Shown piece by piece: positions 1 to 13,800 of a stretch of DNA of 64,000 nucleotides. A model generated the notes under the pieces. That model saw nothing but the letters and a program-made list of their open reading frames with translations. It was not told the DNA's origin and did not search any database. The DNA is from Bugulina stolonifera (taxonomy: Eukaryota > Bryozoa > Gymnolaemata > Cheilostomatida > Bugulidae): positions 5,809,501 to 5,873,500 of the forward strand of contig OW285192.1 in assembly GCA_935421135.1 (NCBI GenBank), read 5' to 3'. Both the position numbers and the translations under genes were made by a program. Position 1 is the first letter of the stretch, and each line of letters begins with the position of its first letter.

Positions 1-540
1 GCCCGGGGTGAAGTCTGGGTGTCAGCTTTGGCTGTGCTTGCCTTAGATGGCTGGCGTGGGTACGGGCATTAATTTCACTGCAGAACACCAACAAGGGCGA
101 GATATGCCAAAAGCATTTCATATGCTGAGGCTCAAGCATATGGTCCTGAGGCAATGTGGACAGGGGTGTCATGTGCTCTCAGTGAAGAGTGCTGCTCTGT
201 AAGGGGCGGCGTTCTGATCTGGGGGCACAGTAGCTTGCCTTGATCGGCTGGGTGGCATCGCGCAATGATTCACCTTAACAGCGCAGGTACCAGCTTGGCT
301 AGTGAGTATCGGGAGAGTGCCATGGCAAACCTGCTCTCTTTGGAGACACCACTTGACCGCCGTGTCTTTACCCTTTCCAGTGATTGGGCGGCTTGGTGGG
401 AGGTGTTGGGGTGCAACCGATTTTCAAATTGATTTCTAAACCTTCCCCCACAGGCATCTTGGCACATGTACCTGCTTCCCTCCCACCTGGCTGGATAGCT
501 GGATAGGTAGGGGTAAACACCCCTACCACCTGTTTGAAGG
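1..540. repeat. GC-rich repeat-like segment at the left edge
   Basis: The first ~540 bases are clearly richer in G and C than what follows and have no convincing reading frame. The boundary near 530-540 is sharp, and a perfect 9-bp stem with a 4-base loop (506-527, arm GGTAGGGGT) sits just before it. This looks like the end of a dispersed repeat entering from outside the window, but I cannot name a family. Confidence 0.35.
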
Positions 541-1579
541 TGTGTAATTACTCAATAATAATAATATAGCTGTACATGTATTTAATTAACATTATTTTCT
601 GGTCCATAAAATACATGTAGATGTACATACATGCATTTAAACCCCAAAACCAGCTGTGCGGGTAACGGCGCTGTGATAATTAGCCCCAAAGAAGTAAATA
701 AGACAAAAATTGAGGTTGAGAGAGAAATATTTTTCTCTTCATCAATATTCTTGATGATGGACTCTGAATTCATGTACATGTATTTATTTTATTGACTGAA
801 TAATAAAACAATAACCAACCGAAATCGAAAATAGACATGAAATCTGGGTGCACGGTGCCATGGTGCTCTTCACATTGCATTTTAGCTGAGTGCCCAAAAA
901 CTTGATGCTTTGGTGCTTAACCTCTTTTTCAAATTGGAATCTTTCATAGAAACAATATTTTTCCCAACATTATAATCGCAGATCATTTCAAATTACCCAG
1001 TGTGTGATATGAAAAAACCAGTGATGGCGTCAGTACATTGACAAAAAGCAAAGAATTGACTAGCCAAAGCTTGCCCTAGTGATCCACAATGTACATATAC
1101 AGTTTTTACATGTTGATTAAGTAAGACATTTTTTAGACTAAAACTATGAAAGTGAAGCAGCAGTAATAAATAGTGTTTTTGTTGGTAGCTTAAAACACTC
1201 AGTTCGGCCAAATTTGTTTTGACCGATGAATTACAGGAATTTGTCAGCCAGTATATTTATTACATCCTTATGTAATCAGCTAATTGAATCATAGCAACAA
1301 GTTTGGTACATTAGTTTATAAAAAAAATTAGTTCACCAATATTTGAATTTTCTTCGTTTTTTTAGAACTTTCCTACTTGTAAGAATATTTAATTTTACAG
1401 AGACTAGGCTATATTGATAGATGATAATAGGACTATTACTAATGTTAAGGTCGTTGATGCTCATAATTATTTGGATGCTGAAATCTTAAGAAGCAATAAT
1501 TATGTCATGTGCATTGTAAACTACTAATAGTTGCCCACAATCTAGCGTCTGTCACAGACATGTGTTCATGTTATTGCAG
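541..1579. other. Non-coding, probably intron of gene A
   Basis: AT-rich sequence with no exon-like open stretch flanked by good splice sites. Because the exon at 1580 begins in phase 1 and no signal peptide is seen here, this is most simply an intron of gene A whose 5' exons lie left of the window. Confidence 0.5.
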
Positions 1580-1870
1580 CGCCACATCCAGTAGCCAATG
1601 TGACAGTGGAGAGGAAAGGATATACCTACATCATACAATTTAATACATTTAGCGCAGGTTTCTATGACAGATTGGACATCGAACAACTCTTTGAAATGAG
1701 AGACAGAGAGCCAGATATAACAATTGCAAGTATAACAAACTTGGAGACTATACCTAATAATCGCATCGAAGTAACTGGCAGCGAAAGACGTGCATTGAGG
1801 AGAGTCAAGCTTACTACATATTCATCTCAAACACCATGTTTGAATCCAGTAGCCATCATTGTAAAGCCCC
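1580..1870 (+). CDS. Gene A exon: complete FN3-like domain
   Basis: Acceptor TTGCAG, donor GTAAGT, phase 1-1, 97 residues. It opens with a proline-rich FN3 start (PHPVANVTVERKGY) and has one predicted N-glycosylation sequon (NVT). This is the first gene A exon in the window. Confidence 0.75.
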
Positions 1871-4800
1871 GTAAGTCCTTCCAGGTCCATGTCCGTGAGC
1901 ACCTATAATACATGTATGATAGCTTGCATGTGTAAGTGATGAGTGTACTAAAGATTAGATTTTACCGTGGGGTTATCATTCCTACATCACTATATACACA
2001 CATCCCTTTAAAAGTCAAGCTGTTAAAAGGTCAATGATTGTGACACTGGTGACCAAACTACTTTAGGGGGAGAAACAGATTGAGCTCAAATGTCCATACC
2101 CATTTTTAAAGCTATGAAAAGATGACATTGTCTTCTTATCAAAAAATGCGTGTAATTGTGTACAAGTTATGGTTAAATTATTTTTATCGCTCACTTTACT
2201 ATTTTCAGCTTTGTAAGAAATGTTGCACTCAATGTTCTATTTTATGTAAAACAATATCTATTAAATTGTCTATTTTAAATCAATTATACGCTTTAGACTT
2301 TGTGCATTTTTTATACTTGACAAACTGCTAGAAAATATTATTTAGCGCTGAAATAGACTGGCGAAACATACTTATGTTTTCAAAGAAGTACCATCGCCAG
2401 GATTGGTAGCACTACTATTTCAAATTTTTACGTTGTGTATAAGTCTAACTTACGAAACATTAAATGTCTGTAAATAATGTATTTTTTTTTCATCATTTAG
2501 GTTACGAGGCAAGCATTACAGCAGAAATAACCAAATTTGAGCCTTCCTTCTTCAAATCAACTCAAGGTTACAAGTTGAAAGCAAACGTAGAAATAACTGT
2601 AAGCTTTAACCAAGGCTATGGTAGCAATGCATATTTTGGAGTCCGGATAAAATATGGAGAGGTCGGCAGAGAAGATATCTTGATTAACAGTGAGTTCTAC
2701 CTTTATTATTTTTCAGTTTCATACTCTAAACATGTAATGGCCCAGGGCATTTATTAATACCACTGCTGCCAGTCTGCCCTATGAACATTTATGCACACTA
2801 GTGCCTGTAGATGTCTCGCTCAACTCCTACTCGTTCAATTACTCTTGTACTTATCGGTTGTCCATGCATAATATACTTCCACCGGTTCGTAATATTTCTA
2901 TGCTATGCATTACTCAAACTATGAGTCATGAATATTACTAGGTATAAATACATGTACTTTGCTTTATATCCATGTAACTGAGGCCGGCGTTTCAAGAATT
3001 GATAAAATTAAATTTGCACATGTTTCCCCGTGTTTTAAAGCATCTTTTGTTTGGGGCCAACCCATGTTAGGTCAGGCGTCGGCTTTCCGGCCATCAACTT
3101 GTCATGCAATTTCCAGACAATGCTATGTCGTCATTTTACCGGAAGCTTCTACCGGAAGTCTAAAACTGTATAAAGCGAATGTTTTATACTGTTATTGTCT
3201 TAGTTGATACGTGCATTGCAATAAAGACACATCAATCTATACTACTTATAGAGAGTCTTCGCTCGTAGCTAAAGTTAGTTCCAGCTAATGAAGTCTTATG
3301 ACCTGGATGCCCGGACAGCCTACTAGGGGCTGAACATACTCTTTCTTGAGTATAGTAAGCTAGCGTTGACTCGGGATCACATGGGTCGTCGTGGTTGACC
3401 CAATAACTACAAGTTCTGTCTATATTTCGTGTAATCCTCTTCTCTTTTTTGCACTTGTACATGTAGGTCATCCTCGACTTCAAGCAGAAAAAAACATTAC
3501 AATAACTAGAAAGTTGAGGAAAGATAAAATATGTATTTTATGTCCCACAGATTTCAACCTCAGCTGAGCAACGAAATTTTTAAAACTTTTCCTTACAATA
3601 ATTCTTCATTAGTTAGAATAATTTACTTGTTTTCACAAGTAGCAACTGTATTTTTTCCTTTTTTCAAGTGTGTGAAATGCCTATAAATGTTGTTTCTAAC
3701 TGAAGGATAAAGTAAAGCATATAATATTTCCATGTAAAATGATATTTCATAAACGGTAAATCAATGGATTAAGGTTTATGGATATATACATGGAGATTGT
3801 TTGCAAGTTGTATAAACTATATAGTAAATTCACAAAGACCCAAGTAAATAAGTTTTAAAAAATAATACAAGTTTGGAGTTGAAGGTCTACAACAATTAGT
3901 AATTATATTACTCATAGTTACTTGTGAAAATGTAGGGAGCAGCCATGGCTTAGGGGTTAGAATGCTGAGCTTTCATGCTAATGGTTCCAGGTTCGAATCC
4001 CGGTCACAGTGGTGTTAGGAAGAGCATCCAGCCATAATTGCTCCTGTGCCTCATACGTATAAACGTCCTTAGGGTCATGCAAAGCATGGCTTCAAGGAAA
4101 CTCCTCTACCCCTGCCAAAAACACCATGTCATCTGAGCCTTTTTTCACAGGGAGTTGACCAGCAAGGGTACCTGGCAGTGCAAGCTGCTAGGGGTTGGTC
4201 ACGCCGAGGAATATAAGCTGGTGAGTTACGTGTGAAGATGTATGAAACTAAACGATTGTGTTGGTACTATACCTAACAAGCGCCATTGCTTTTGCAGTTC
4301 GAGAAAACTTTGACTTTTACAAATCATATACATTGAAAGAAGAGAATTCAGAAATCAAGTTTGAGCAAAACAATGGAGTTCTAATACCTGGCCATGAATA
4401 TACTTTTATAGCTACAGTATATGACCCGTATTATTCTGAAATTACAAGGTACAGAACAGATCCAAAAAGACTAGTAGTCCGTAAGTCAACATACATTGTG
4501 TAGTACTCAAAATATTATATACTGTCAACTGTGTGCGTAATGCATGTGCATAATTATGCTGATGGCTTTACTTTATCAGCTGCAGTACTGGCGGTTATTA
4601 GGTTTACTGAGGTTTTATCATACAATTTTATCATGTATTTTAATCTCCTAATAATATTCTCCTGATAGTAATTGACCAGTAGTCAAAGCAATATATACAT
4701 AATGAGATATCAATTGACAACCTTCTTCCATTTGTTAAACTGTGGCTAACAACTTAACTTTGGACTGCTCTATATGTTTATGTCAAAGATTATTCCATGC

Positions 4801-7800
4801 AAAGATGCTTATATAACGTTTTGAGCTGAAAGATAGGTTACATTGCAGAAACATACTTAAAGCGTATGACTTTATTAAGAATGTATTCTATGTACACATG
4901 TGTAAACACTTTAGCGTACAGACTTTTTTGGTTTCCAGGTACTGAAATAGAGAAATATATAGATGGCCATGATTCTACTAACTTTAACACTATTTTCGCG
5001 AGAGCATTAGTTTAATGATAACCTTAGAGAAAGTTGAAAGGTTGGACTCTCCATTGCATAGTAGAGAGTGTGTGTTTTCATACAAACTACTGGATAGTTT
5101 ATAGTGAATATACCATTGTACTTAATTACTACTTCTATTAAATACTTTAATACTGAAAACTAACCATGCAGAAAAAGTAAGGAGAAAATGTCCGTACTTT
5201 TTCATTTCTGTAATAGATTAAATTATAATATAATGTCACAATGCACAAAAAGTTGGCTTTATTCATTCATTCCCATTAAAACTGCTCAGGAATTAGACTA
5301 TACCGAGGGTTTGATATTGACTAAATTTGATCAGATAAGTGCATATAGCATAATATCACGGAAATATATGTTCGTTGTAAGAGCTAATACATGCATATAA
5401 AAGTCATGTAGAATGATTGGACTGGGGCTTTTTAAAACTAAGCCCTTTCGAAATACTATAAAAAATATTTACAAAAGATAAAGTCAGTTTTATTGTCAAC
5501 ACTATGGAAGCCCGTTTCCAACCTCAAACAGAGAGCTGAGCCCCTAAAAGTGTTCATCCTTTATTACCATATGTGGGCAATTTTAATCCCCGGTGATGCT
5601 AATATAGTATGTCCATATGCTAATATACATGTAGTATGTACGTATGCTATAGTACGTACGTATGCACATAGGTGCTGATAGTACATGTACATGTATGTAT
5701 GTTTACTGAAGGCTGGTGAACTTCTATTATGTATTTTTAGCTCCAAAGAATGTGAAGAAAATTCAGTATTTCCACACTAACATGACCATACGAGTTGAAA
5801 TAGACAGAACAGGGGCGGTCGACAAACTTCATCTAACCCTAAAGTTAATAAGAGGTGATGGTACTTTTAAGGCAATACCTCAACCACCCAGGCCCATTTC
5901 TGATGGAATTGATGTTTACGGAGTCCAGTTGCAGGATGTGGAGAATGGAACCCACCAGGTTTTTGTCCGTACATCTTCTAAAGGCGTACAATCAGAGCCA
6001 CGGGAACCTTTCACATTTGTAAATCTAGAGAGTAGGTTGTCAAAGTACATGCAATGTAGTACATGTAAACACATCCATCTGGGTTATAATGATATGGGTA
6101 GCACATAATCTGCATTTACAGTATATCATATACGAATGTATTCGGGATTCATGTTTTATGTTTTTGCAGCATGCTACTGGACACTGGTCAGTGTACACTA
6201 AACATCGTCCTTGCAATATACTGTATATGTACACTGTATATAGACTATTAAACGTGTGTGTATTAAAGGGGTTATGCCACGTGTTTTCAGGTAGCATTAA
6301 GACGCACTCCGCTATCTAGTGGCACAATATATTGAGTGCCTAGATATTTACTATTCTAGTACTGTTAGTTACCCTATGCTTGCGGCTTCCGGGCTATATT
6401 TAGAACAACTAGACCACAACGCAACGTACAGGCATGTAGAATAACAGCATGTAGAATAATGCAATGATAGCCGCTGTATACAGTGTGGCCAAATGAAATA
6501 CCGGACCTACCAATAAAGGCAGCTAGTTATTGCCAGCAAAAGTAAAGCCCAGAAAAATTCAAAAACTTGTACAAGTTATCCTACTGCTATATTAGTAAAT
6601 CCTGTGAAATCATTTGTTCACTACTGTACTCTTTCTATGCAAACAGCTTGAAATCAACAATTTTCTCTATATGACATAAAGCACGCAGTTGCCTCTTCAT
6701 AACAAAGTTGCGTTTGAATAGTGCTAATGAGTCAAGCATGGGCAAGAGTACACAACTCCGCGTATAGTAGCACAAATGCAATAAACCTAAGTAAGAGATG
6801 CTGCTTTGAACATAGACATAAACCACGTGTCATAACCCCTTTAAAATGCGTAGCTCAGTTTGCAGATCTGGAATAAGTAATGTACTTTGTCGCAGAAAGT
6901 TGCCCTTTTTCATACTAGTTATTGCAAAATGTGTGCTTTATGTCTTGGCGTTGCAATTCCTCAAGTAAAAATTTTAGTCATCACTCTGTTACTAGTGTCT
7001 CTATGGTGTTGATGTATTAGGTGCACGACAAATACTATTATTGAAAGAAATATTATCGCTGGAATTTCCATGTGAGCAATATTGTAAATGTACATGTAGG
7101 TGGGAAAAACTTTGTACGTCTCCACTGCAAAGTTTGTAATGCATATCCTAGATTTTCCTCTTGTGTGCACAGCCTATGGCATCCACTGCCACGTTAGAAA
7201 TCTGTCATCAGATGCAAGGTTGTTATAAAATTTAAATGCAGCAATGATTATAAGCCAGTGCTCAGAAATTTCAAAATTTTAAGTCAACTATTATGAAATT
7301 TTGCATGATGATATTTTTTGCAGAAGTTGTAGTCAGGGCCAAAGTGTCCGTAAAAAACAGCAGTTACGATCCAGGAACTAATGAAATTGCGATAGAATTT
7401 CAAGTAACTGATTCTAATATGGCAGAGGGAGATAAGTTCGAAATAAAGATTTGTAATGTGAATAGTTTGGCAAATTGTCAGACAAAGTTATTGGATATTC
7501 AATCAAGAAGACTAATCGTCTCACCAATTAGTGTAGGCACACATAACATTGAATTTTGGACCTATGTACCAACTGGCTCTCCGTTAAGAATCAGATCAGA
7601 GGAAATTGCAGGCTCTGCTATTGTACCAGTTGGTATGTGACCCATATTCTATGCTTTTTAAATTAGCCAATTAAGATGTAATTCTTTAAGTACATGACTG
7701 TATATGTTTTCTTAAGTTTAAGATGGTCTGTAATCTAAGCAATTGCATCATTATAATTTTGTCAAAAGAGTTCCAAATCTTGAACCAAATTACTAACGGT

Positions 7801-10800
7801 GAATGTAGATATGGCTAGCAAGCAGCCCTGCTCTTGTAATTTCAGTGCCGCTTGAACCAAGGAATATTCAGGTTTTGGCATTACGACCACCACATGAAAA
7901 TAGAGCAACTCTCACGTGGAACAGACCATTATCATTATATCACGGAATAGAAGTTGAATGCGTAACTGAATGTAATTGGTTTGACTCTGTTTTAGTAAGT
8001 AAACCTTGACTATTAATATACTGTATACTACATGTATGCACATGTTGTATCTGCACTGGCACCTAGCACCTTTGAAAGCTGTAATGTGCAATTGTATCTT
8101 TATTATGAATGATAAAACAAGACGCATTTTTATTTTTTTCTTTTATTTCAACGCTCATCCGAGCATCATCATCAGATGTTCGGATGAGAGTTGAAATATA
8201 AGGAAAGAATCAAAGTAAAGATGCGTGTTGTCTTATTATTCATAATATAATACTAGCTTACACTAACATTTTAGAATTGTATCTTGGTGAACACAAGACA
8301 TATTGTTAACAGCATTGTGTATTTACTTTCCTACTTTCTCATAACTTACTGAATGCTGGGTTTAAAAGCTGAATAAATAATTATGATACATTGTAATTGG
8401 TACATTACAACCTGTAAGGTTTTACTATTATCATCCTTGCTGAACCGGAATTGCATGTATTTAATGATACAGTCATGCTCTTTCTATTAACTAGCCTATC
8501 AGCATATCGTAGGAGGAGCTACTTACTTTCAAAGTACAAAATAAAATTTACAAGAATTATCCAGTCAGTACAATGAACATGTACATGTGGTCCATGCTTA
8601 CTTTGTAAAACACTTTCATTTTTATACAAAAGAGTGGAAACGTAGTAAAATCCTGATTCAACTATGATAATGAAGCACTGCCAGTACAGTATACAGTATA
8701 TAAAGTGTATACCCAGTATTATGTTGAATAATAAATGCAGTATTAGTTATCAAAATTGAGAGGTTACAGCGAGAGGAAGAATTTCTTATTAGAAGTTGTA
8801 ATCACTACTGAAGATAAACACATTAATGAAAGGCACAATTTTCTTTTTCGGCATCTTTGGGGGGGGGGGGGGGGAGAGAATGACTGACAATGCCAGGCCG
8901 TTTACATCTATAGCTATTTAGCAGTAGTCATATACCAAACATATTTTTAATGTAATGTGGTAGGCGACTAGAACGCCATTATATTTTCCTTTTTTTTTTT
9001 CAAAAAACTTATTTCATGAGATGGTGCCTAGGACGCAATTTCCTCCCAATTTTTTGAATTTAATGATATTCTTCTTCCTGCTGTTGTAGAGGAGAAAAGA
9101 CCACTGTGGTGGTCCAGTTGTGGGTTAGCCATACACATGCAAGCTAGGAAAAAGCCCTGAAACAAGCCGCGGCCTACTTTATTGTTTCCTTATCTTCTCT
9201 GAACAAGGAAGCATAACTCCAAGACTAATCAAAGAAAATATAATTTTAGAACAAAATTATTTCATTTTTAGAAGAAAAATGATCTTTCAACATTTTCTCT
9301 ACATTTGAACTGTGCAAGAAGTTCACTGAATTTGTTTTCCTCTGTCAAAATGCCAAAACACAACATAAGTAACTTCTATTGAAATGATTTGTTCATTATT
9401 ATACTCAATTAAAACAATTAAATGTACAGTGCGACATGTACATGTATTTTGGGCCCTATACAGTCTGTCTCATTCAGCTAAGTAACCATTACTATTGCTA
9501 GAAGTTTCAGAGTTTTGCTGTCTGGTCCGCACTAGATCAAGTGATGCCATCAATGACCGATTCGTATATTTGGCACTACACAGTTCAACAGCATGCAATA
9601 CACTGGCACATCCCACAAAATTTTCGTAATTTAATAGGAATAAGTCCTCAAAGCGCAAATCAGTTTTACCAAATTAATTGCCAGTATTTCTGTACCTATT
9701 GATTCACAGAGATGAGATTTAAAGTTTAAAGTTTTAAGGTTTAAAGTTACTGTTGCTGAAATATTAGACCTGATTCAATCATTGCCTTTATTTTTGACTT
9801 TGCTATCTTATTTTTATTTGTCAAAAATTGCTTGAAATATTATACAGGTAGTTTTAGCTTGTTTCTACGGTAAATAGGAACTTGTTTGTCTAGATAGCCT
9901 CATTGAAGGTCTTACTAGCTTCAACGTGTTCTTGATATATTTTTAAAAAATTCAACTTAGATCAAATTTTTTATCATTCTTGTCAATTAAAATAGCCTTA
10001 CCATTCTCCCTAGTTATTTTATTTGCATTCGTTAATGTCTAACAGAATGAAAATGCATCTGTCTTGACATTTTATCAAGTTGAAATAAAACAATAATTCT
10101 ACAAAAGCCGCATTTTGAGAATCACTTCCTGTATCTACATTAGGTTGCAACGATAATAAAATGAATAATAACCAATTTCTTAATTCTCTGAGACAGTACC
10201 CAACAATTTAATTTAAAGATCTGATTTTGTAAACAGTTGATGCTGCTCTTGTGTGAGACCTGTATTTTAAAGATTAATGTACACATAGTAAATGAAATAT
10301 CTTACACAAATTAATACAAACAATTAATAATGTAAGCTTTTAGCAGATACCGAAAACTGATGGCAATAGAAGCTACGAGCTCCAACGCTTGACGTCTGGT
10401 GCAGTCGTATTAATCAAAGTACGGTCCTTATTCAACGAAAGCAATAACAGACGATTGAAGTCTGAAGCAGTTGAATTGGAAATTCATACTTGTGAGTATT
10501 TAATAAATTATTATGTTGCCATTATTTTCCATATTTCCAATTTTACTTTTGCCTTTTTTGTCTTGGCACAAATATACAATATAATATTATAAAGTGTGCA
10601 TATCCATGAAATAATTCAATGGATACCACAAAAATTAATCAAATTTTCATACTCGGAAGACTACACTTTGCTACATCCATGTCAAATATTGTTGACCTTG
10701 GTATGGTCATAAAGCCTTTTAACAACAATTGTCACATTCTTATGGGCCACTTTGCAAACCTCCTGCAATGTAGTCATTATTTTTAGGATTACCAGCAACT

Positions 10801-13800
10801 GTCCCACTAGCAGTGTTGTAGAATTACTGTATATAGAATTGCTCATTACTGGACCAGTCTTTTGCTGCAGCCCTTTAAAATAGGGCCCTAAGTGAGCAGT
10901 CATTGCCTAGTGGTTAGGGCTCTTGACTTTCATGTGGGTGTCCCTGATTCGCTGCCTGTAAAGGGTCATTGGTGGTGTTAGGAAGAGCATCCAACTTTAT
11001 AATGCTTCTGTGCTACATCAGTACCTTCCCCACCCAAAAACGAGAAACAATGCAAATCTCTTTATATCATTGCTTTCTCAGCTGAAATTAATAGCGGGAA
11101 GTAAAGTCACTAAGTTTTTTGGTTTGAAAATTAGGTCCTGCTCTAGAGCGCCTTGTATGTGCTGGTGTTATTAGTTCTAAAAACAATGTTTTTTGAAACC
11201 TTGGAAGAATCAAGATTTTTTCAAGAACTAAAAATGTGAAAATACCCTAGATCAAGTTAGCAGATTTTTCCAGTTTTTACACACTAGCATCTCTTTAATA
11301 GGGCCCTCACCATTTCTACGGCTCAGTGCAACTAACCAGAAGAATCGGGAAAACCCGACCAAGAGGGAGTTTATTGCAGCAATCTTTTCCCGGAGTCCAC
11401 CATTAGTACGATATTACAGGATTGAGATCACGATACATAGGCTTATTGTAAATCAAAGTGGTGAAACTAAAAGATTAATAAAAACTCAAAGATTTAACGG
11501 TAAGAGAAAACCTTTTATACAGTCATATACATGCATGTATGCATGTATATATGAAATTTCAGAACTCACAGTATTCAATCTCTCACATCGGATGCTAGGG
11601 TTTGCACAAATAATAGTAGTTACATGTAGATTCAGTAATAGTTATTCAGTTTCAACACGTTTCATTGATGTAGAATTTTTTATAGTACATGACTAAGATT
11701 ATGGAACTGGTTTTGTCAAAAATTCTAGAAGCATCCAGCAAGCCCAAAACTTATAAATAATTTAGCCTCTCTACCCATGCTTGAGATAAACAAATATATC
11801 AACTATTGTTGTTTAGTGCGTGCATTGGCTGTCACCACTATTATAAGTAGTGAGTAATTTGGTCAAGAAATTGGATACTCATGTGCAACATTGCAGACTT
11901 GGAAGCAATTAGAAATGCAAATGGTCGGGGTACAATTGAGATGGTTGTAAAAACTAACGAAAAGATCCTCGGCACTGAGTACATATTAACTGCAATCGGA
12001 TACGGACCTCTGGATAATCTGGTGACTCCAGCTGTAAATACAACAATATATGTTGGTAAGATCACAAACACATTAACAAAAGTGTATGATTGTGCAATTA
12101 ATATGACCATATACAGTATTGAGCATTATAACGCATATTTTTCATGAATGTTAGGCGTATTCGGATATTGCACGTGCAACCTTTATAAATAGCAATTTGC
12201 AGCAATAACAATATATTTTATTCAATAATATAGCGCCAGCTAGGTTAGATGTGTCTGGTAATAATATTTATTGGTAACAAGGGGAGCCCCCTGCAGATCA
12301 AGCATTAGTCACGCCTGAATGCTTAAGCTGTGTTAAGATATTAAATGTATACTTAATCAAGTTGCTAGCAATTTACCAACCGAAAGTACATGTACTTCCA
12401 CTCAAAATTTGCTAAATTGCAACATAAAACTGTGTAAAAAAACATGAGGAAACAACATTATACCATAGGATTATGTCCTGCGTCTAAAAGCTGTTGTAGT
12501 CCTCTCCTTTGTTCTTAAGCACCGGCGGCTCCTATTGGACTGAACTTAAGGTCTCAACCGGAGAGTCCTTCAATCAATTTAGAGTGGACATATTCTGAGG
12601 ACAGCATCCAAGATTCTGCACTGGTTCTAATTTGCTATGCTCACTCGCCCGAAACTTGCATAGATGAGATTGAACTTCTTGGAGTACCTGCCGAACCAGC
12701 TCCACAAACCTACGACTCTCCGAAACTGCCTGAAGTTGGAAAATACTTAATATTTGTTAAAGCTCGCTTCAAAAATGTTGAAAGTTCCCTCAGTGCACCA
12801 GTTGATTTTACAGTTGGTAAGTACATGGACATACATTGTAGTTTCACCATAGCAATAACATTGCAGTGCAATGAACAGGGCAAGATTTTTACATGAAAAT
12901 ACTAATGCTAACGTTAGTCATTTAATATTAATGAGCTTGTGCAGAAAATTGCTTTTTGAGCAGTCAGATATTATTTTTACATTCAAGAAGTTGGTATAAA
13001 CTTTGCATTAATAAAATAGCTAAGTTTTTTCAAACAATGCTTTAAGAACATTTCTTACATTCGTATCCAAAAGAAATGCTTTTACATTACCATTACCTTT
13101 AAAGTTATATAATAAAGGAATCTACGATGCTGATGACTTAGATGTAGATTGTTAAAGTGTGGATAGATACATGCAACATGCAATCTTTTCACTGTGGCTG
13201 TTTAATCTTTGCTGGTGTAATTGAAGGGCAGCAGCCTAGTCGATCAATTACCCTATCACCAGTGTCATCCTTTCCCAAGTGTCACATTAGCGTATTTGCT
13301 CTGATCATGAATTTCTCTATATATATTTTTGCCTACCTCTTCTTTTTCTACCAACAATAATATTAACCTGCCAATGTATTACTTTCCCTCTCTCATACCT
13401 GTACTCAGTGTTCGAAGTGTGGTCATACGGGAGCATACTGTGTGCACCCACCTCGATTCTAGTGGATATATGGCAATCGGGAATGTACCCTTATGTTAAT
13501 AGCTAGCTTTCCCCGCTTTTCTGATAGTATAATGGTAGAGTGCTCAAATATCATTTATAGGGACATGGGTTGAATCCAACTGAAGCAGAATTTTCTTTCA
13601 TTTTAATATTTCACTAATTTCTTACCTACCATAATATTAAGTGGATAGCTATACAATACTAATCTGTAAAATTGCATGCACCGTGTACCCACCCCATTTG
13701 TTCAACTTTGAACACTGCCAGTACCCCTGGAGCTTTCTCTTTCTCAATAATACACCGACTGTCTCTACTCTTGCCAGTTCTCTATTCCCTTTAATCAATC

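Noticed and set aside
13518..13585. Possible tRNA gene
   Set aside because: A- and B-box-like words are present, but I could not fold acceptor and anticodon stems; more likely a SINE remnant.
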